Below are positions 1-8,030 of a stretch of 64,000 nt of DNA, one piece after another. Source of the stretch: Streptomyces bicolor (GTDB lineage Bacteria; Actinomycetota; Actinomycetes; Streptomycetales; Streptomycetaceae); assembly GCF_000719285.1 (NCBI RefSeq), contig NZ_JOFS01000006.1, positions 248,001-312,000 of the forward strand. Direction: 5' to 3'. Every line of letters begins with the position of its first letter. Within the stretch, counting starts at the first letter, position 1. The position numbers and the translations under genes were made by a program. Under the pieces are notes generated by a model. It did not search any database, had not been told where the DNA came from, and saw only the letters and a list, made by a program, of their open reading frames with translations.

Positions 1-1712
1 TCCATGCCGACGCCGTTGTCCCGGCACTCCAGGTAGTGCCGGCCTTCCGCCTCGTCGAAGCCCTGAGTGAACTCGATCCGGCCCTGGTACGAGCTGAAGC
101 TGTCAGCCGCCTGGGATCGGGCCCGTCGATAGCGGCAGGCGTCCAGGGCGTTCTGGTACAGCTCGCGGATGGCGAGGGAGCGGTCGCGGTAGAGGTTCTC
201 GCCCATGAGGAGTTCCTGGACGCGTTCCTCGTCCAGCCGGAAGCGGATGACCCCGCCGATCGGAACGGGGCTTCCCTTGTCATCGACCTCGCGCACGTCG
301 TCGGCGCGGGTGTACAGGGGCAGTGCGTCGAGTTCGGGTGCGTCCACCTGCCGTACGGCCTGCAGCAGTGACTCGACCCGTCGGCTGTGTTCGGTGAGCG
401 CGGCGACCACGGCCGGGTGGTCGCAGCCGGCCTTCAGCCCGATGCTGCCCCGCCCGAACCGCCAGGACGCCTTGTCGACGGTGGTCAGGAGCGTGGCGGG
501 AACCAGGGCCTCCGGGATCCCGACATGGCGGACGACCACCGAGGGCAGACTCGTGACCTCGATCGCCATGCCGTGGGCGATGGCGAACAACGACCCCACC
601 AGCCGTTCCCGCACGTCCTGGAAGTCACGACCGTGGAAGTCGAGCGGGAAGGCCTCCTCGCGCAGATGCTCGGCGCGTGCGGGATCGAAGAGCTCGCCGG
701 GGCCTGCCTGCGCACAGGCCAGCAGACGGGACAGGAGTTCCGGATCGAGTACGACGTCGAGCTCGCCGAGTCCGGCGCTGGGCGTGACCACGGCCGACAG
801 GAGGTTCGCGAGCCGTCCCGGCTGCTGGTCCGCCCACTGGTGGAACAGCCACCATCCGATCTCGGGCCGTCCGTCCCGGCGATCCTTCAGGCCGCCCAAC
901 TCCGCTCGCCTGACCAGCCGTTCGTGACCCCGCACCAGCACCTCGTACATCCGACGGTCCTCGTCCGGCGCCGTCCGTTGTCCGAGATCCGTCGGCTCGA
1001 CATGGGACAACTCAGCCGCCGTACGCGACCGGTGCACCTGGTACAGGAAGGGCAGCAACGCGATCAGCGCCGCCTCGGCGGGGGTGAGGAAGCCCTCCCT
1101 GTCCTTCCGGAGGAGGTCGATGAGCCGGTTGGCGCGGTGGGAGGTCCGCCGCGCCAGGTGTACGTCGTGCCAGGGGTCGTCGGCGAGGGAGTGCCGTACT
1201 TCGTCGTACAGCTCCGACAGACGGTCGGCGATGTCTTCCGCCTGCTGCCGAAGGGCAGAGGTCTGATCCTCATCCCCGGACTTGAGACACTGCCACACCA
1301 AGGACTTCGCGACCTCCTTCCGCCAGTCCGGCCGGGGGTGGGCGGTGGGAGTCGGACTGACGGCGGCAGGGCGGGCGTCCGGTCCGGTGTCTCCGTTGCG
1401 TCGGGCCTCTCGTGCCTGACTCGCCATTTCCTGCCACAGCCGGTTCGGAATTCGCCGAACCGGCTGGGCGCTTCTTGCCTGCGCGATGCCGTAGAGCGCG
1501 GACAGGAAGGTGTCCAGTTCTTTGTTCCGCCGGGGAATCCTGTCCTGCGCCAACCAGCCGGCGACGGTGCTGTCGGCCGGCGGTTCCTGGTCGCGTGCCA
1601 GGTCCCTTCTCATCTCCGCGCGGACGGCGGCTGCTTCGGGATACCCGGCCCGCTCCAGCAGCGCGTTCAGTGCTGTCCAGTACTTCAGCGGCTCCGCCAT
1701 GGCTCCCCGCAC
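1..1712 (-). CDS. GHKL/Hsp90-like ATP-binding protein, 3' end outside window
   Basis: The leftward frame stays open to the window edge (about 570 residues seen). The last 55 residues carry two ATP-binding motifs of the Hsp90/GHKL fold: an N-box (RELYQNALDA, about residues 516-525) and the G1 box DNGVGM at the very end. The lid and the rest of the ATPase are off-window. The first 60 residues (LNALLERAGY...DSTVAGWLAQDRIP...LDTFLSALYGI) look like a divergent helix-turn-helix. The middle is an alpha-helical region I cannot assign. A GTG at 1712 has GAGG nine bases upstream; an ATG four codons later at 1700 has a purine tract too close to be a good ribosome site. Family and ATP binding are fairly sure. 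The role (regulator or stress/defence chaperone) is unknown. Confidence 0.75.
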   Translation of the reverse strand, partial: MRGAMAEPLKYWTALNALLERAGYPEAAAVRAEMRRDLARDQEPPADSTVAGWLAQDRIPRRNKELDTFLSALYGIAQARSAQPVRRIPNRLWQEMASQAREARRNGDTGPDARPAAVSPTPTAHPRPDWRKEVAKSLVWQCLKSGDEDQTSALRQQAEDIADRLSELYDEVRHSLADDPWHDVHLARRTSHRANRLIDLLRKDREGFLTPAEAALIALLPFLYQVHRSRTAAELSHVEPTDLGQRTAPDEDRRMYEVLVRGHERLVRRAELGGLKDRRDGRPEIGWWLFHQWADQQPGRLANLLSAVVTPSAGLGELDVVLDPELLSRLLACAQAGPGELFDPARAEHLREEAFPLDFHGRDFQDVRERLVGSLFAIAHGMAIEVTSLPSVVVRHVGIPEALVPATLLTTVDKASWRFGRGSIGLKAGCDHPAVVAALTEHSRRVESLLQAVRQVDAPELDALPLYTRADDVREVDDKGSPVPIGGVIRFRLDEERVQELLMGENLYRDRSLAIRELYQNALDACRYRRARSQAADSFSSYQGRIEFTQGFDEAEGRHYLECRDNGVGM

Positions 1713-1738
1713 CCGTGCCGACCTCGGTCCAGTGCCCC

Positions 1739-1762
1739 GAGTCGGCCGACTCGGCCGACTCG
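1739..1762. repeat. Overlapping palindrome in the leader of the GHKL gene
   Basis: GAGTCGGCCGACTC (1739-1752) is a perfect 14-base palindrome, and its right half CGGCCGACTC is repeated immediately (1743-1752, 1753-1762). It lies 27-50 bases upstream of the leftward GTG at 1712, so it could be an operator or leader hairpin. No regulator is identified. Confidence 0.4.
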
Positions 1763-1888
1763 TGAATTCCCAAACTACTGCTCTGACCTGCGAGACAACC
1801 TCCGATCTCGGATATCGGATCGCGCGGCCGTCAGGTAGGCCGCGGCACCGTCGTCGACGTCACCGTTCGACGCCCCGAAGGAGCCGCA

Positions 1889-2059
1889 ATGGATCCCGTT
1901 CTCGCCCTTGCCTTGTGCTGTGTCACGTCCCTGCTCATCGTCGCCTGTGCCGCGGTGTTGATCGTCCTGCTGGCGCTCGACGAGGCCGAGTCGAAAGACC
2001 GGCCGCGCATCCTGGTGGCCGTGGCGGAACTGGTCCGGGCGGTGCGGGGAAAGCGGTGA
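1889..2059 (+). CDS. 56-residue single-span membrane protein
   Basis: This short frame is preceded by AAGGAG six bases before the ATG, a strong ribosome site. Residues about 4-29 (LALALCCVTSLLIVACAAVLIVLLAL) form one hydrophobic helix with three cysteines, followed by a charged cytoplasmic-type tail (DEAESKDRPR...VRGKR). I recognise no family. It sits between the leftward GHKL ATPase and the rightward XRE regulator, about 100 bases before the regulator's start, so it may share a promoter with it. The good ribosome site and clean membrane profile argue it is real, but function is unknown. Confidence 0.55.
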   Translation: MDPVLALALCCVTSLLIVACAAVLIVLLALDEAESKDRPRILVAVAELVRAVRGKR

Positions 2060-2158
2060 ACAGTGCGAAGTCGGTCACTCAGGGATGCCTCGGGGGCTAC
2101 GCTCGGTAGCGAGCCGGATGGGGTGCACAGGGGAGTGTGCCGGTCGGAGGTGGTGACC

Positions 2159-2902
2159 GTGTCGGGTACGCACAACAACAGCCAACGGCCTGTCGCTTGG
2201 CGCTACAGCGGCGACCAGATGAAGCGCTGGCGCACCAAGGCGGACGTCAGTCGCGAGCAGCTCGCCTCCGCCGCCAATTACTCGCCGGACACCATCGAGT
2301 CCATGGAGCGCGGGGTGCGCAGGCCGACGCCGCGTGTGCTCGAAGTGGCGGACGAACTGTGCGGCGCCGAGGGGATGTTGAGCGCGGCCAAGGAGTTCCT
2401 GGATCGGGAGCGGTACTCGCCGCGGGCCCAGGACTTCATGGAGCGGGAGAAGGAAGCGACCAGCATCTGGTGGTACGACGTCTCGCTCGTGCCGGGGTTG
2501 TTGCAGACGAAGGCGTACGCCCGATCCCTCATCGACAACCGGATCCCGCCCCTGGACGAGGAGACGGTGGAGGAACGCGTCGCGGGCCGCATGGAGCGGC
2601 AGGCCATCCTCACCGAACGGAAGCCGCCGGTGGGTTTGAGCTTCGTTCTCTACGAGGCCGTGCTGCGCGCCCCGCAGGTGGACGCCGAACAACTGCGTCA
2701 CCTGCTGGAGGCGGGGCGGCTGCGGAATGTCGTGTTGCAGGTGCTCCCCTTCGAACGGGCCGTCCCCGCCGCACTTATGGGTCCCATGTTGTTGCTGGAG
2801 ACCCGTGATCACGAGCGTTTCGCCTTCATGGAGGGCCAGTTCGCGAGCGAGCTTTCGGCTGATCCGGGGTTGTCAGCCGTGTCACCGAGCGGCTTAGCAT
2901 GA
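2159..2902 (+). CDS. XRE helix-turn-helix regulator with DUF5753, C-terminus apparently frameshifted
   Basis: The N-terminal helix-turn-helix (QMKRWRTKADVSREQLASAANYSPDTIESMERG, about residues 18-50) is followed by a DUF5753 ligand/partner domain (WWYDVSLVPGLLQTKAYARSLI...). GTG at 2159 is chosen because GGAGG lies eight bases upstream; earlier in-frame starts lack a site. The frame ends prematurely at 2902 after ELSADPG. In the next frame the sequence continues with the family's normal ending (VVSRVTERLSMIRTQALG...FIERMVDSRE) to a TGA at 2971-2973 that overlaps the DUF397 start. One missing base near 2866-2869 (run of four G) explains this. The protein as read is 247 residues instead of about 271. 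It acts with the adjacent DUF397 protein, as in WhiJ-type loci. Confidence 0.8.
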   Translation: MSGTHNNSQRPVAWRYSGDQMKRWRTKADVSREQLASAANYSPDTIESMERGVRRPTPRVLEVADELCGAEGMLSAAKEFLDRERYSPRAQDFMEREKEATSIWWYDVSLVPGLLQTKAYARSLIDNRIPPLDEETVEERVAGRMERQAILTERKPPVGLSFVLYEAVLRAPQVDAEQLRHLLEAGRLRNVVLQVLPFERAVPAALMGPMLLLETRDHERFAFMEGQFASELSADPGLSAVSPSGLA

Positions 2903-2965
2903 TCCGGACGCAGGCCCTCGGGCCCGACGAGTCGGCCCGTTTCATCGAGCGGATGGTGGACAGCC

Positions 2966-3148
2966 GTGAGTGACCAGGTGAATTGGTTCAAGTCGAGCTA
3001 CAGCGACGATGAGGGCGGCGCCTGCGTCGAAGTGGCCTTCTCGGCAGCCGTCCACGTCCGCGACTCCAAGAATCCCGCGGGCCCCGAACTCCGCCTCACC
3101 GCTCCCACGTGGGCGGCGTTCATTTCCGCAGTTCAGCCCGGGGCTTGA
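2966..3148 (+). CDS. DUF397 protein
   Basis: This 60-residue protein has the family hallmarks WFKSSYS near the N-terminus, CVEVA at about 24-28, VRDSKNP at about 35-41 and a C-terminal W-x2-F. DUF397 proteins are nearly always encoded next to an XRE/DUF5753 regulator in Streptomyces and are thought to modulate it during development or antibiotic control. Its GTG start overlaps by eight bases the stop codon that the upstream regulator would have in its unshifted frame (2971-2973), so the pair was once translationally coupled. Confidence 0.85.
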   Translation: MSDQVNWFKSSYSDDEGGACVEVAFSAAVHVRDSKNPAGPELRLTAPTWAAFISAVQPGA

Positions 3149-3153
3149 GCCTC

Positions 3154-3213
3154 GGGCTTCGAGCCCTTCAATGGGTTTTTCTGGGTTTGGGTTGGGTGAA
3201 ATCCAGCCCAACC
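3154..3213 (+). terminator. Two small hairpins after the XRE/DUF397 pair
   Basis: GGGCT-TCG-AGCCC (3154-3166) is followed by a T-rich stretch ending TTTTT at 3176-3180. A second dyad GGTTGGG/CCCAACC lies at 3190-3213. The first fits a weak intrinsic terminator for the DUF397 gene. The second may be an operator for the gene beginning at 3435. The rest of 3214-3434 shows no gene. Confidence 0.45.
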
Positions 3214-3434
3214 AACCAAGCACGTACGTGAGTTGAGTCCACGTACCCCAAATGGGTGACGATCCGTGATCGGCTTGCGGCGGAGAGTAAAACCACTCTA
3301 GGTTCGCGGCAACTAGATCGGCCCCGGTCGGTGCGCCAACACCGGCTCCGGGGCCTAGACCTACTCATCGAATCGAGCTTTCGATGGTGGCTTCCGCCTA
3401 CCCTAGCCCCGCCCTGCCGTCCCCGTCCCACCCC

Positions 3435-4433
3435 ATGGCCAAAACGGGCTACGGCAAACGCTCCCCGGGTGACGAAGACCCGTACGCCGACCCGGACTTC
3501 GCACATCTGAGCCCTCGTGACCGCGAGATCGCCGTCTTCGTCGACCATCTCGACGAGGGCCACGCGATGGGCTACAAGGCGATCGCTGCGGAGCATCCCC
3601 GCTATGGCCAGCAGGCCGTGCGCACCTCGATGGGCCGCATCACCCTCGCCGGCCACCTGCGCTGGATCAAGGAGCACATCACCGTCGAGGACAGCTCGAT
3701 GCGGTGGGTCACGCGGACGTACTGGTCGCGTACGCGCAGGTCGGAGGAATGGTGGGCGGACTTCGCGCGGGATCGCCACGGCAGGGACGTCACCGAGGAC
3801 CACATGCCGGGCCTGGCTCGTGCCGAGCAAGAGCAAGAGCAAGAGCAACAGCCAGAGCAAGAGCCAACCGCGGAGCCGAACCCGCAGCCTGAGCCCGACG
3901 AGCAGCCCGGTGAGTCGTCTGCCGAGCAGCCCAGCACCGCCTACCGGACCCTCGCCGAACTGCGCGCCGCCGACGCCCGTATGCCGCTGTCCGACCGGGA
4001 CTGCCGTTCCCTCGAAGCCCTCGCCGGCGAGTGGCTGTCCCGTGGCGCGACGCCCCACGACATCACCAAGGCCCTGACCGACGGGCTGCCGCCCGCCGTC
4101 ACCAACCCGGGCGGACTCGCCCGCAACCGATTGGAGAACAAGATGCCTCCGAAGAAGGCGAAGATCCGGCAGCAGGCCGCGCGCCGTGCCCGGGTGACCC
4201 GCGTGCTCATGGCCTGCGGGCTGTGCGACGCGGACGAGCGGACGACGGAGATCGTCAGCGGCCTGTGCCGGGAATGCCTGGCGGAGATCGAGGCGGAGGG
4301 GCCGGTGAACGGCTACGTCCCGGCCACCTTCCTGCCCGGTCCGCGCGACGGTGATGGTCTGCCCGGCGCGGACGAGGTCATCGACGTCACCGAACGCGTC
4401 GATGCTCTTCGGCGTGCGGCGGGACTGCTGTGA
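3435..4433 (+). CDS. Hypothetical protein with C-terminal zinc ribbon
   Basis: 332 residues from the ATG at 3435; the frame is also open from 3384 but that extension is Pro/Ser-rich. No convincing ribosome site precedes either start, so it could be leaderless. The N-terminal 100 residues (DREIAVFVDHLDEGHAMGYKAIAAEHPRYGQQAVRTSMGRI) resemble a small winged-helix-like fold often annotated as MarR-like in Streptomyces. A linker of EQ repeats (about 117-150, encoded by six-base GAGCAA units) leads to a second helical domain and a CxxC...CxxC zinc ribbon (CGLC, CREC, about residues 258-281). Fifty bases separate it from the Uma2 gene, so the two may be cotranscribed. Regulatory function is only a guess. 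Confidence 0.65.
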   Translation: MAKTGYGKRSPGDEDPYADPDFAHLSPRDREIAVFVDHLDEGHAMGYKAIAAEHPRYGQQAVRTSMGRITLAGHLRWIKEHITVEDSSMRWVTRTYWSRTRRSEEWWADFARDRHGRDVTEDHMPGLARAEQEQEQEQQPEQEPTAEPNPQPEPDEQPGESSAEQPSTAYRTLAELRAADARMPLSDRDCRSLEALAGEWLSRGATPHDITKALTDGLPPAVTNPGGLARNRLENKMPPKKAKIRQQAARRARVTRVLMACGLCDADERTTEIVSGLCRECLAEIEAEGPVNGYVPATFLPGPRDGDGLPGADEVIDVTERVDALRRAAGLL

Positions 4434-4483
4434 GCGTGCAAGAGGTGCCGGTCGGGGCACCATGGTGTCGAGGAGGCGACGCC

Positions 4484-5062
4484 ATGACCCCCAGGATCGA
4501 AGACCGGCCGCAGATGTCCGTCGAGGAGTTCGAGGAACTGGAACGCCATGCCCCGGAGAGCGTGTGGCTGGAGTTCATCAACGGAAAAGTCGTGGTCAAG
4601 CCCATGGCGGATGGCAACCACCGCGAGATGATCGCGTGGCTGCAACGGGTGTGCATGCAGCATCGCCCGGATCTGTGGTTGCACGCTGAAAGCGGCCTGA
4701 AAACCGAGCGGTACAGCAAGGGGCGCGCTCGTGCCGACGGCGTGCTGGTCCGAGTGGGCGGCCTCAAGGGGCAGGGCGAGTGGTCCGAAGCCGACGGTGC
4801 CTTGATGGCCGTGGAGATCACCTCGTACGACGCCGACACACATAAGCGTGACCGAGTCGAAAAGCCCGATGGCTACGCCGCCGCCGGTATCCCCGTCTAC
4901 CTCCTCATCGACCGGGACGACTGCTCGGTCGTGGTCTTCAATCAGCCGGAGGACGGCTGCTACCGGCACGAGGAGAAACTGCCCTTCGGCGCCTCCGTGA
5001 AGCTCCCGGATCCCGTGAACTTCACTCTGGACACCGAGCCCCTCAAGGAGCTGGTGGACTGA
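4484..5062 (+). CDS. Uma2-family (DUF820) PD-(D/E)xK nuclease-fold protein
   Basis: 192 residues from the ATG at 4484, preceded by GAGGAGG. The family pattern is visible: an N-terminal helix MSVEEFEELE, the strand WLEFINGKVVVKP, a conserved RADGVLV, then AVEITSYDA...DRVEKPDGYAAAGIPVYLLID, where the acidic and lysine residues form the nuclease-like core. Uma2 proteins are abundant in Streptomyces and cyanobacteria; their substrate is not established. The gene follows the zinc-ribbon gene by 50 bases. Confidence 0.85.
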   Translation: MTPRIEDRPQMSVEEFEELERHAPESVWLEFINGKVVVKPMADGNHREMIAWLQRVCMQHRPDLWLHAESGLKTERYSKGRARADGVLVRVGGLKGQGEWSEADGALMAVEITSYDADTHKRDRVEKPDGYAAAGIPVYLLIDRDDCSVVVFNQPEDGCYRHEEKLPFGASVKLPDPVNFTLDTEPLKELVD

Positions 5063-5197
5063 GCGAACCTGGTGTGACACGGGTTACAGGAACAGGCTTC
5101 TGAAGTGGCGTAATGCTCCGGCCCCTCGGGCGGTCTCTCAGGCACACCGGTCGGTCCCCGGCCCGTGCCCACCCCCCGCCTCGAACGGAGCCCGACC

Positions 5198-5614
5198 ATG
5201 CACGTCACCCTGGAGCAGCCCATCGGTGCCCGCCTGATCACCGCCGTGGACCAGGAGATCGCGATACCCGCGACCCTCCGCTACACCTCCGTCGACCCGC
5301 TGGCCGTGCACCTCGACTTCCCGCCCCATGTCACGCTCGACGGCGAGGTCACGACCTGGACGTTCGCCCGTGTGCTGCTGAGTGAAGGTCTGCACGCGCC
5401 CGCCGGTGTCGGCCATGTGCGGGTCCGGCCGTGCGGGGCGTCCCACACGTACGTGGAGTTCCACTCGCCGCTGGGCACGGCCCTGCTCCGCTTCACCACC
5501 GCGGACCTGTACCGCTTCCTGGCCCGCACCTACACCGTGATCGCGCCGGGCGAGGAGACCGTGGGTGCGGAGCTGGACCACGGTCTCGTGACGCTGTTCG
5601 GGGGGCGGGTCTGA
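5198..5614 (+). CDS. SsgA-like protein (SALP), sporulation/cell-division regulator
   Basis: 138 residues with the SsgA/SsgB fold signature: an N-terminal beta strand ending in the polypeptide RYTSVDPLAVHLDFP, followed by WTFARVLLSEGL, VRVRP and a C-terminal FLARTYTVIAPGEE. SALPs control septum-site selection and peptidoglycan maintenance in sporulating Streptomyces hyphae. ATG 5198 has CGGAG upstream. It stands alone between unrelated genes, and the paralogue (SsgB to SsgG) cannot be assigned by eye. Confidence 0.9.
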   Translation: MHVTLEQPIGARLITAVDQEIAIPATLRYTSVDPLAVHLDFPPHVTLDGEVTTWTFARVLLSEGLHAPAGVGHVRVRPCGASHTYVEFHSPLGTALLRFTTADLYRFLARTYTVIAPGEETVGAELDHGLVTLFGGRV

Positions 5615-5648
5615 TCCGCGGCCCGCTGGGCCGGTGCCCCACCGGGCA

Positions 5649-5884
5649 TCACGACCCCGCCACCCCTTTCCCCGCCGTCGTGACCCCACCCACCAACGCC
5701 AGCCCCAACACCACCTGCCGCGCCCGCTGTTCGGAGGTTCGTGGGCCAGCCACCTGCCGATCACCGCGCCGATCAGCATCGCCGCGATGACGCTCCCCCA
5801 GCGAGGCGCACTGAGCTGAGGCACCCCGTTCGCCGCCACCGAGAAGGCGTTGACGACCACGCCGTACAACTGCGCGTTCGGCAC
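5649..5884 (-). pseudogene. Decayed small membrane-protein gene
   Basis: Reading leftward, GTG 5884 opens a hydrophobic frame (VPNAQLYGVVVNAFSVAANG...GSVIAAMLIGAVIGRWLAHEPPN) that turns into arginine/tryptophan-rich nonsense at about 5733. From there the adjacent frame carries a second good membrane helix (RQVVLGLALVGGVTTAGKGVAG) and stops at 5649. A one-base shift near 5725-5735 would join the two into a protein with two spans. Upstream, the first frame stays open to a stop at 5963, so the original start may lie further right. I do not recognise the family. Confidence 0.35.
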
Positions 5885-6172
5885 GAACTCCCGTACCGTC
5901 CACCCCGCGTGTGCCCGTCCACCCGCCTGCCACGGGTCGGCATGCTCCCAGGGTGCAGCCCGCTACACCACCCCTTCGGGAGACCACTGGCTGCCGCTGT
6001 GTGATCGGCCGGATGCACAGCGTGAATTGGAGGCGTGTTGTCCCGGGCCTGTACGTCCGCTGCACGGGCCCTAACCGGTGCACCGCGAATCTGGAGTCAC
6101 TTCCACCGCAGAGGCAAGCGCCCGACAGGACGCGGAGGGAGGCAAACCGACCGGACCAGCACTGGAGATGCG

Positions 6173-6679
6173 ATGACTCGTCGTTCCATACGTAAGCGCG
6201 TGGCCATTGTCACCGCCACCGCCGTGGTCGCCGTCGGCACTGTCGCCGCCGGTGCCGCCGTCGCCGGGCCCTCGTGGGGTGAGAGCAAGCGGCCCACCGA
6301 GAAGCAGGTGGCCGGGCTGTTCGACAACTGGAACAGGGCCCTGCAGACCCGCGACCCGGAGAAGGTCGCGGACCTCTACGCGAGCGACGCGGTCCTGCTG
6401 CCGACCGTGTCCAACAAGGTCCGCGCCGACCGCGCCGCCATCGTCGACTACTTCGAGCACTTCCTGGCGAACAAGCCGGCCGGCAAGAAGATCGAGACGC
6501 ACGTCAACGTCCTCGACCAGAACTCCGCGCTCGACGCCGGTGTCTACGAGTTCACGCTCACCGACCCCGAGAGCGGCGAGAAGAGCGTCGTCAAGGCCCG
6601 CTACACGTACGAGTACGAGAAGCGGAACGGCGAGTGGCTCATCGTCAACCACCACTCCTCGAAGATGCCCGAAGGCTGA
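6173..6679 (+). CDS. Secreted SgcJ/EcaC-type NTF2-fold protein
   Basis: 168 residues. An N-terminal RRSIRKR stretch and a hydrophobic core (VAIVTATAVVAVGTVAAGAAVAG) form a signal peptide or anchor. The mature part is an NTF2/SnoaL-like cone: EKQVAGLFDNWNRALQTRDPEKVADLYASDAVLLPT...YTYEYEKRNGEWLIVNHHSSKMPEG. This matches the SgcJ/EcaC family, whose enzymatic role is mostly unproved. ATG 6173 has GGAG about six bases upstream. Its last 35 bases overlap the 3' end of the convergent histidine kinase gene. Confidence 0.85.
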   Translation: MTRRSIRKRVAIVTATAVVAVGTVAAGAAVAGPSWGESKRPTEKQVAGLFDNWNRALQTRDPEKVADLYASDAVLLPTVSNKVRADRAAIVDYFEHFLANKPAGKKIETHVNVLDQNSALDAGVYEFTLTDPESGEKSVVKARYTYEYEKRNGEWLIVNHHSSKMPEG

Positions 6680-8030
6680 TCGTCACCCTCAGCCCGCCCC
6701 CGGGAGCGTCCCCGAGCGTCACGGCCCCGCCGTCGTCCGTCACCAACTGCTTGACGACGGCGAGGCCGAGCCCGGAACCGGCCTTCCCGGTCAGGCCCTG
6801 GCCGCGCCAGAAGCGGTCGAAGGCCCGGGACTTCTCGGCGTCCGACATACCCGGTCCCTCGTCGAGAACCGAGAGTTCCACCACGTCGCCCTTCGGCTCC
6901 ACCCGGACCGTGATCGTGCCGCCGTCCGGTGACACCTCCAGGGCGTTCGAGAGCACGTTGTCCAGCACCTGGTCGAGATGACCGGGGCTGGCCAGCACGA
7001 GCAGCCGGCCGTCGGCACTCCCCCTGAGCGTGATGGTGACTCCGCGCTCGTCGGCGGCCGGCCTCCACACGTCCAGCCTCTCCCGCACGATGTCCCACAG
7101 GGGCAGGGGTTCCGCCGCGCTGACCTTCGCCTCGGCCCGTGCCAGCACCAGCAGGCCGTTCACCAGCCGGCTCATCCGGACGACCTCGGCCGTCGCCTGC
7201 TCGACGTCCTCCTTGACGAAGTCGTCGTCCACGCCGTCCGCGATGTTGTCCAGCGACAGCCGCAACGCCGTGAGAGGAGTGCGTAGTTGATGCGAGGCGT
7301 CGGCCACGAAGATGCGCTGCGAGGCGATCAGGGTGTCCAGGCGCTCTCCCGCCTGGTTGAGGGTGCGGGCGAGGGTCTGTGTCTCCTTCGGGCCCGTCAC
7401 CGGAGAGCGGGCCGACAGGTCGCCGTCGCTGAACCTGCTCGCCGTGTCGTTGAGCTGGCGCAGGGGGCGGGTGAGCCGACGGGCCACCCCCGCGCCGACC
7501 ACGGCGGCCACGACGAGGACGGCCACCGCCAGGCCCGCGCGGAAGCCCCAGATCGTCCACAGCCGGCTGGTCAGGTCGCCGGTCGAGTACACGATGCGTA
7601 CGGCGCCGACGACCGGTCCCCGGTTGCGGCCGTCACCGGCCACCGCGCTCTCGCGGGCGGGGACCGTGATCACCAGCTCCGGCCCCCAGATGAAGGGGGA
7701 GCCCCAGTCGGTCGTGGGCTTGCCCGTCTCGAGGGCCTTGGTGAGGGCCGCGTCCTGCTCGGGGCTGGGCAGGTTCGTGTCGCAGCGGTTCGTCACTTCG
7801 ACGTTGCCGGGTGTCTGGCCGGCGTAGGCACGGGCCATCTCTTCCAGCGCCGCGCAGGACGGGGGGTTGCCGTTGCCGAGCAGCAGGGCCATGGTGTCGG
7901 CCTCACGCCGTACGGAAGCCGCGGTGTCGTCCCGCAGCTGGTCCGTGAGCGTGAAGGCCACGGGCACGGTGAACAGGGCGATGGCTCCTGCGACGAGCGC
8001 GACGTAGCTCCGGGTGAGCTGGCGGATCAT
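6645..8030 (-). CDS. Two-component sensor histidine kinase
   Basis: 461 residues: TM1 at about 9-28, an extracytoplasmic sensor of about 130 residues with two cysteines (C59, C83) that could pair, TM2 at about 163-183, a HAMP linker, then the dimerisation domain with the phosphoacceptor H247 in DASHQLRTPLTAL. The ATPase domain has an N-box (DNVLSNALEVS), DEGPGMSD and GSGLGLAVVKQL. It overlaps the response-regulator gene by four bases (ATGA), so the two form one operon. The signal is unknown. Confidence 0.95.
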   Translation of the reverse strand: MIRQLTRSYVALVAGAIALFTVPVAFTLTDQLRDDTAASVRREADTMALLLGNGNPPSCAALEEMARAYAGQTPGNVEVTNRCDTNLPSPEQDAALTKALETGKPTTDWGSPFIWGPELVITVPARESAVAGDGRNRGPVVGAVRIVYSTGDLTSRLWTIWGFRAGLAVAVLVVAAVVGAGVARRLTRPLRQLNDTASRFSDGDLSARSPVTGPKETQTLARTLNQAGERLDTLIASQRIFVADASHQLRTPLTALRLSLDNIADGVDDDFVKEDVEQATAEVVRMSRLVNGLLVLARAEAKVSAAEPLPLWDIVRERLDVWRPAADERGVTITLRGSADGRLLVLASPGHLDQVLDNVLSNALEVSPDGGTITVRVEPKGDVVELSVLDEGPGMSDAEKSRAFDRFWRGQGLTGKAGSGLGLAVVKQLVTDDGGAVTLGDAPGGGLRVTISLRASSRSGG

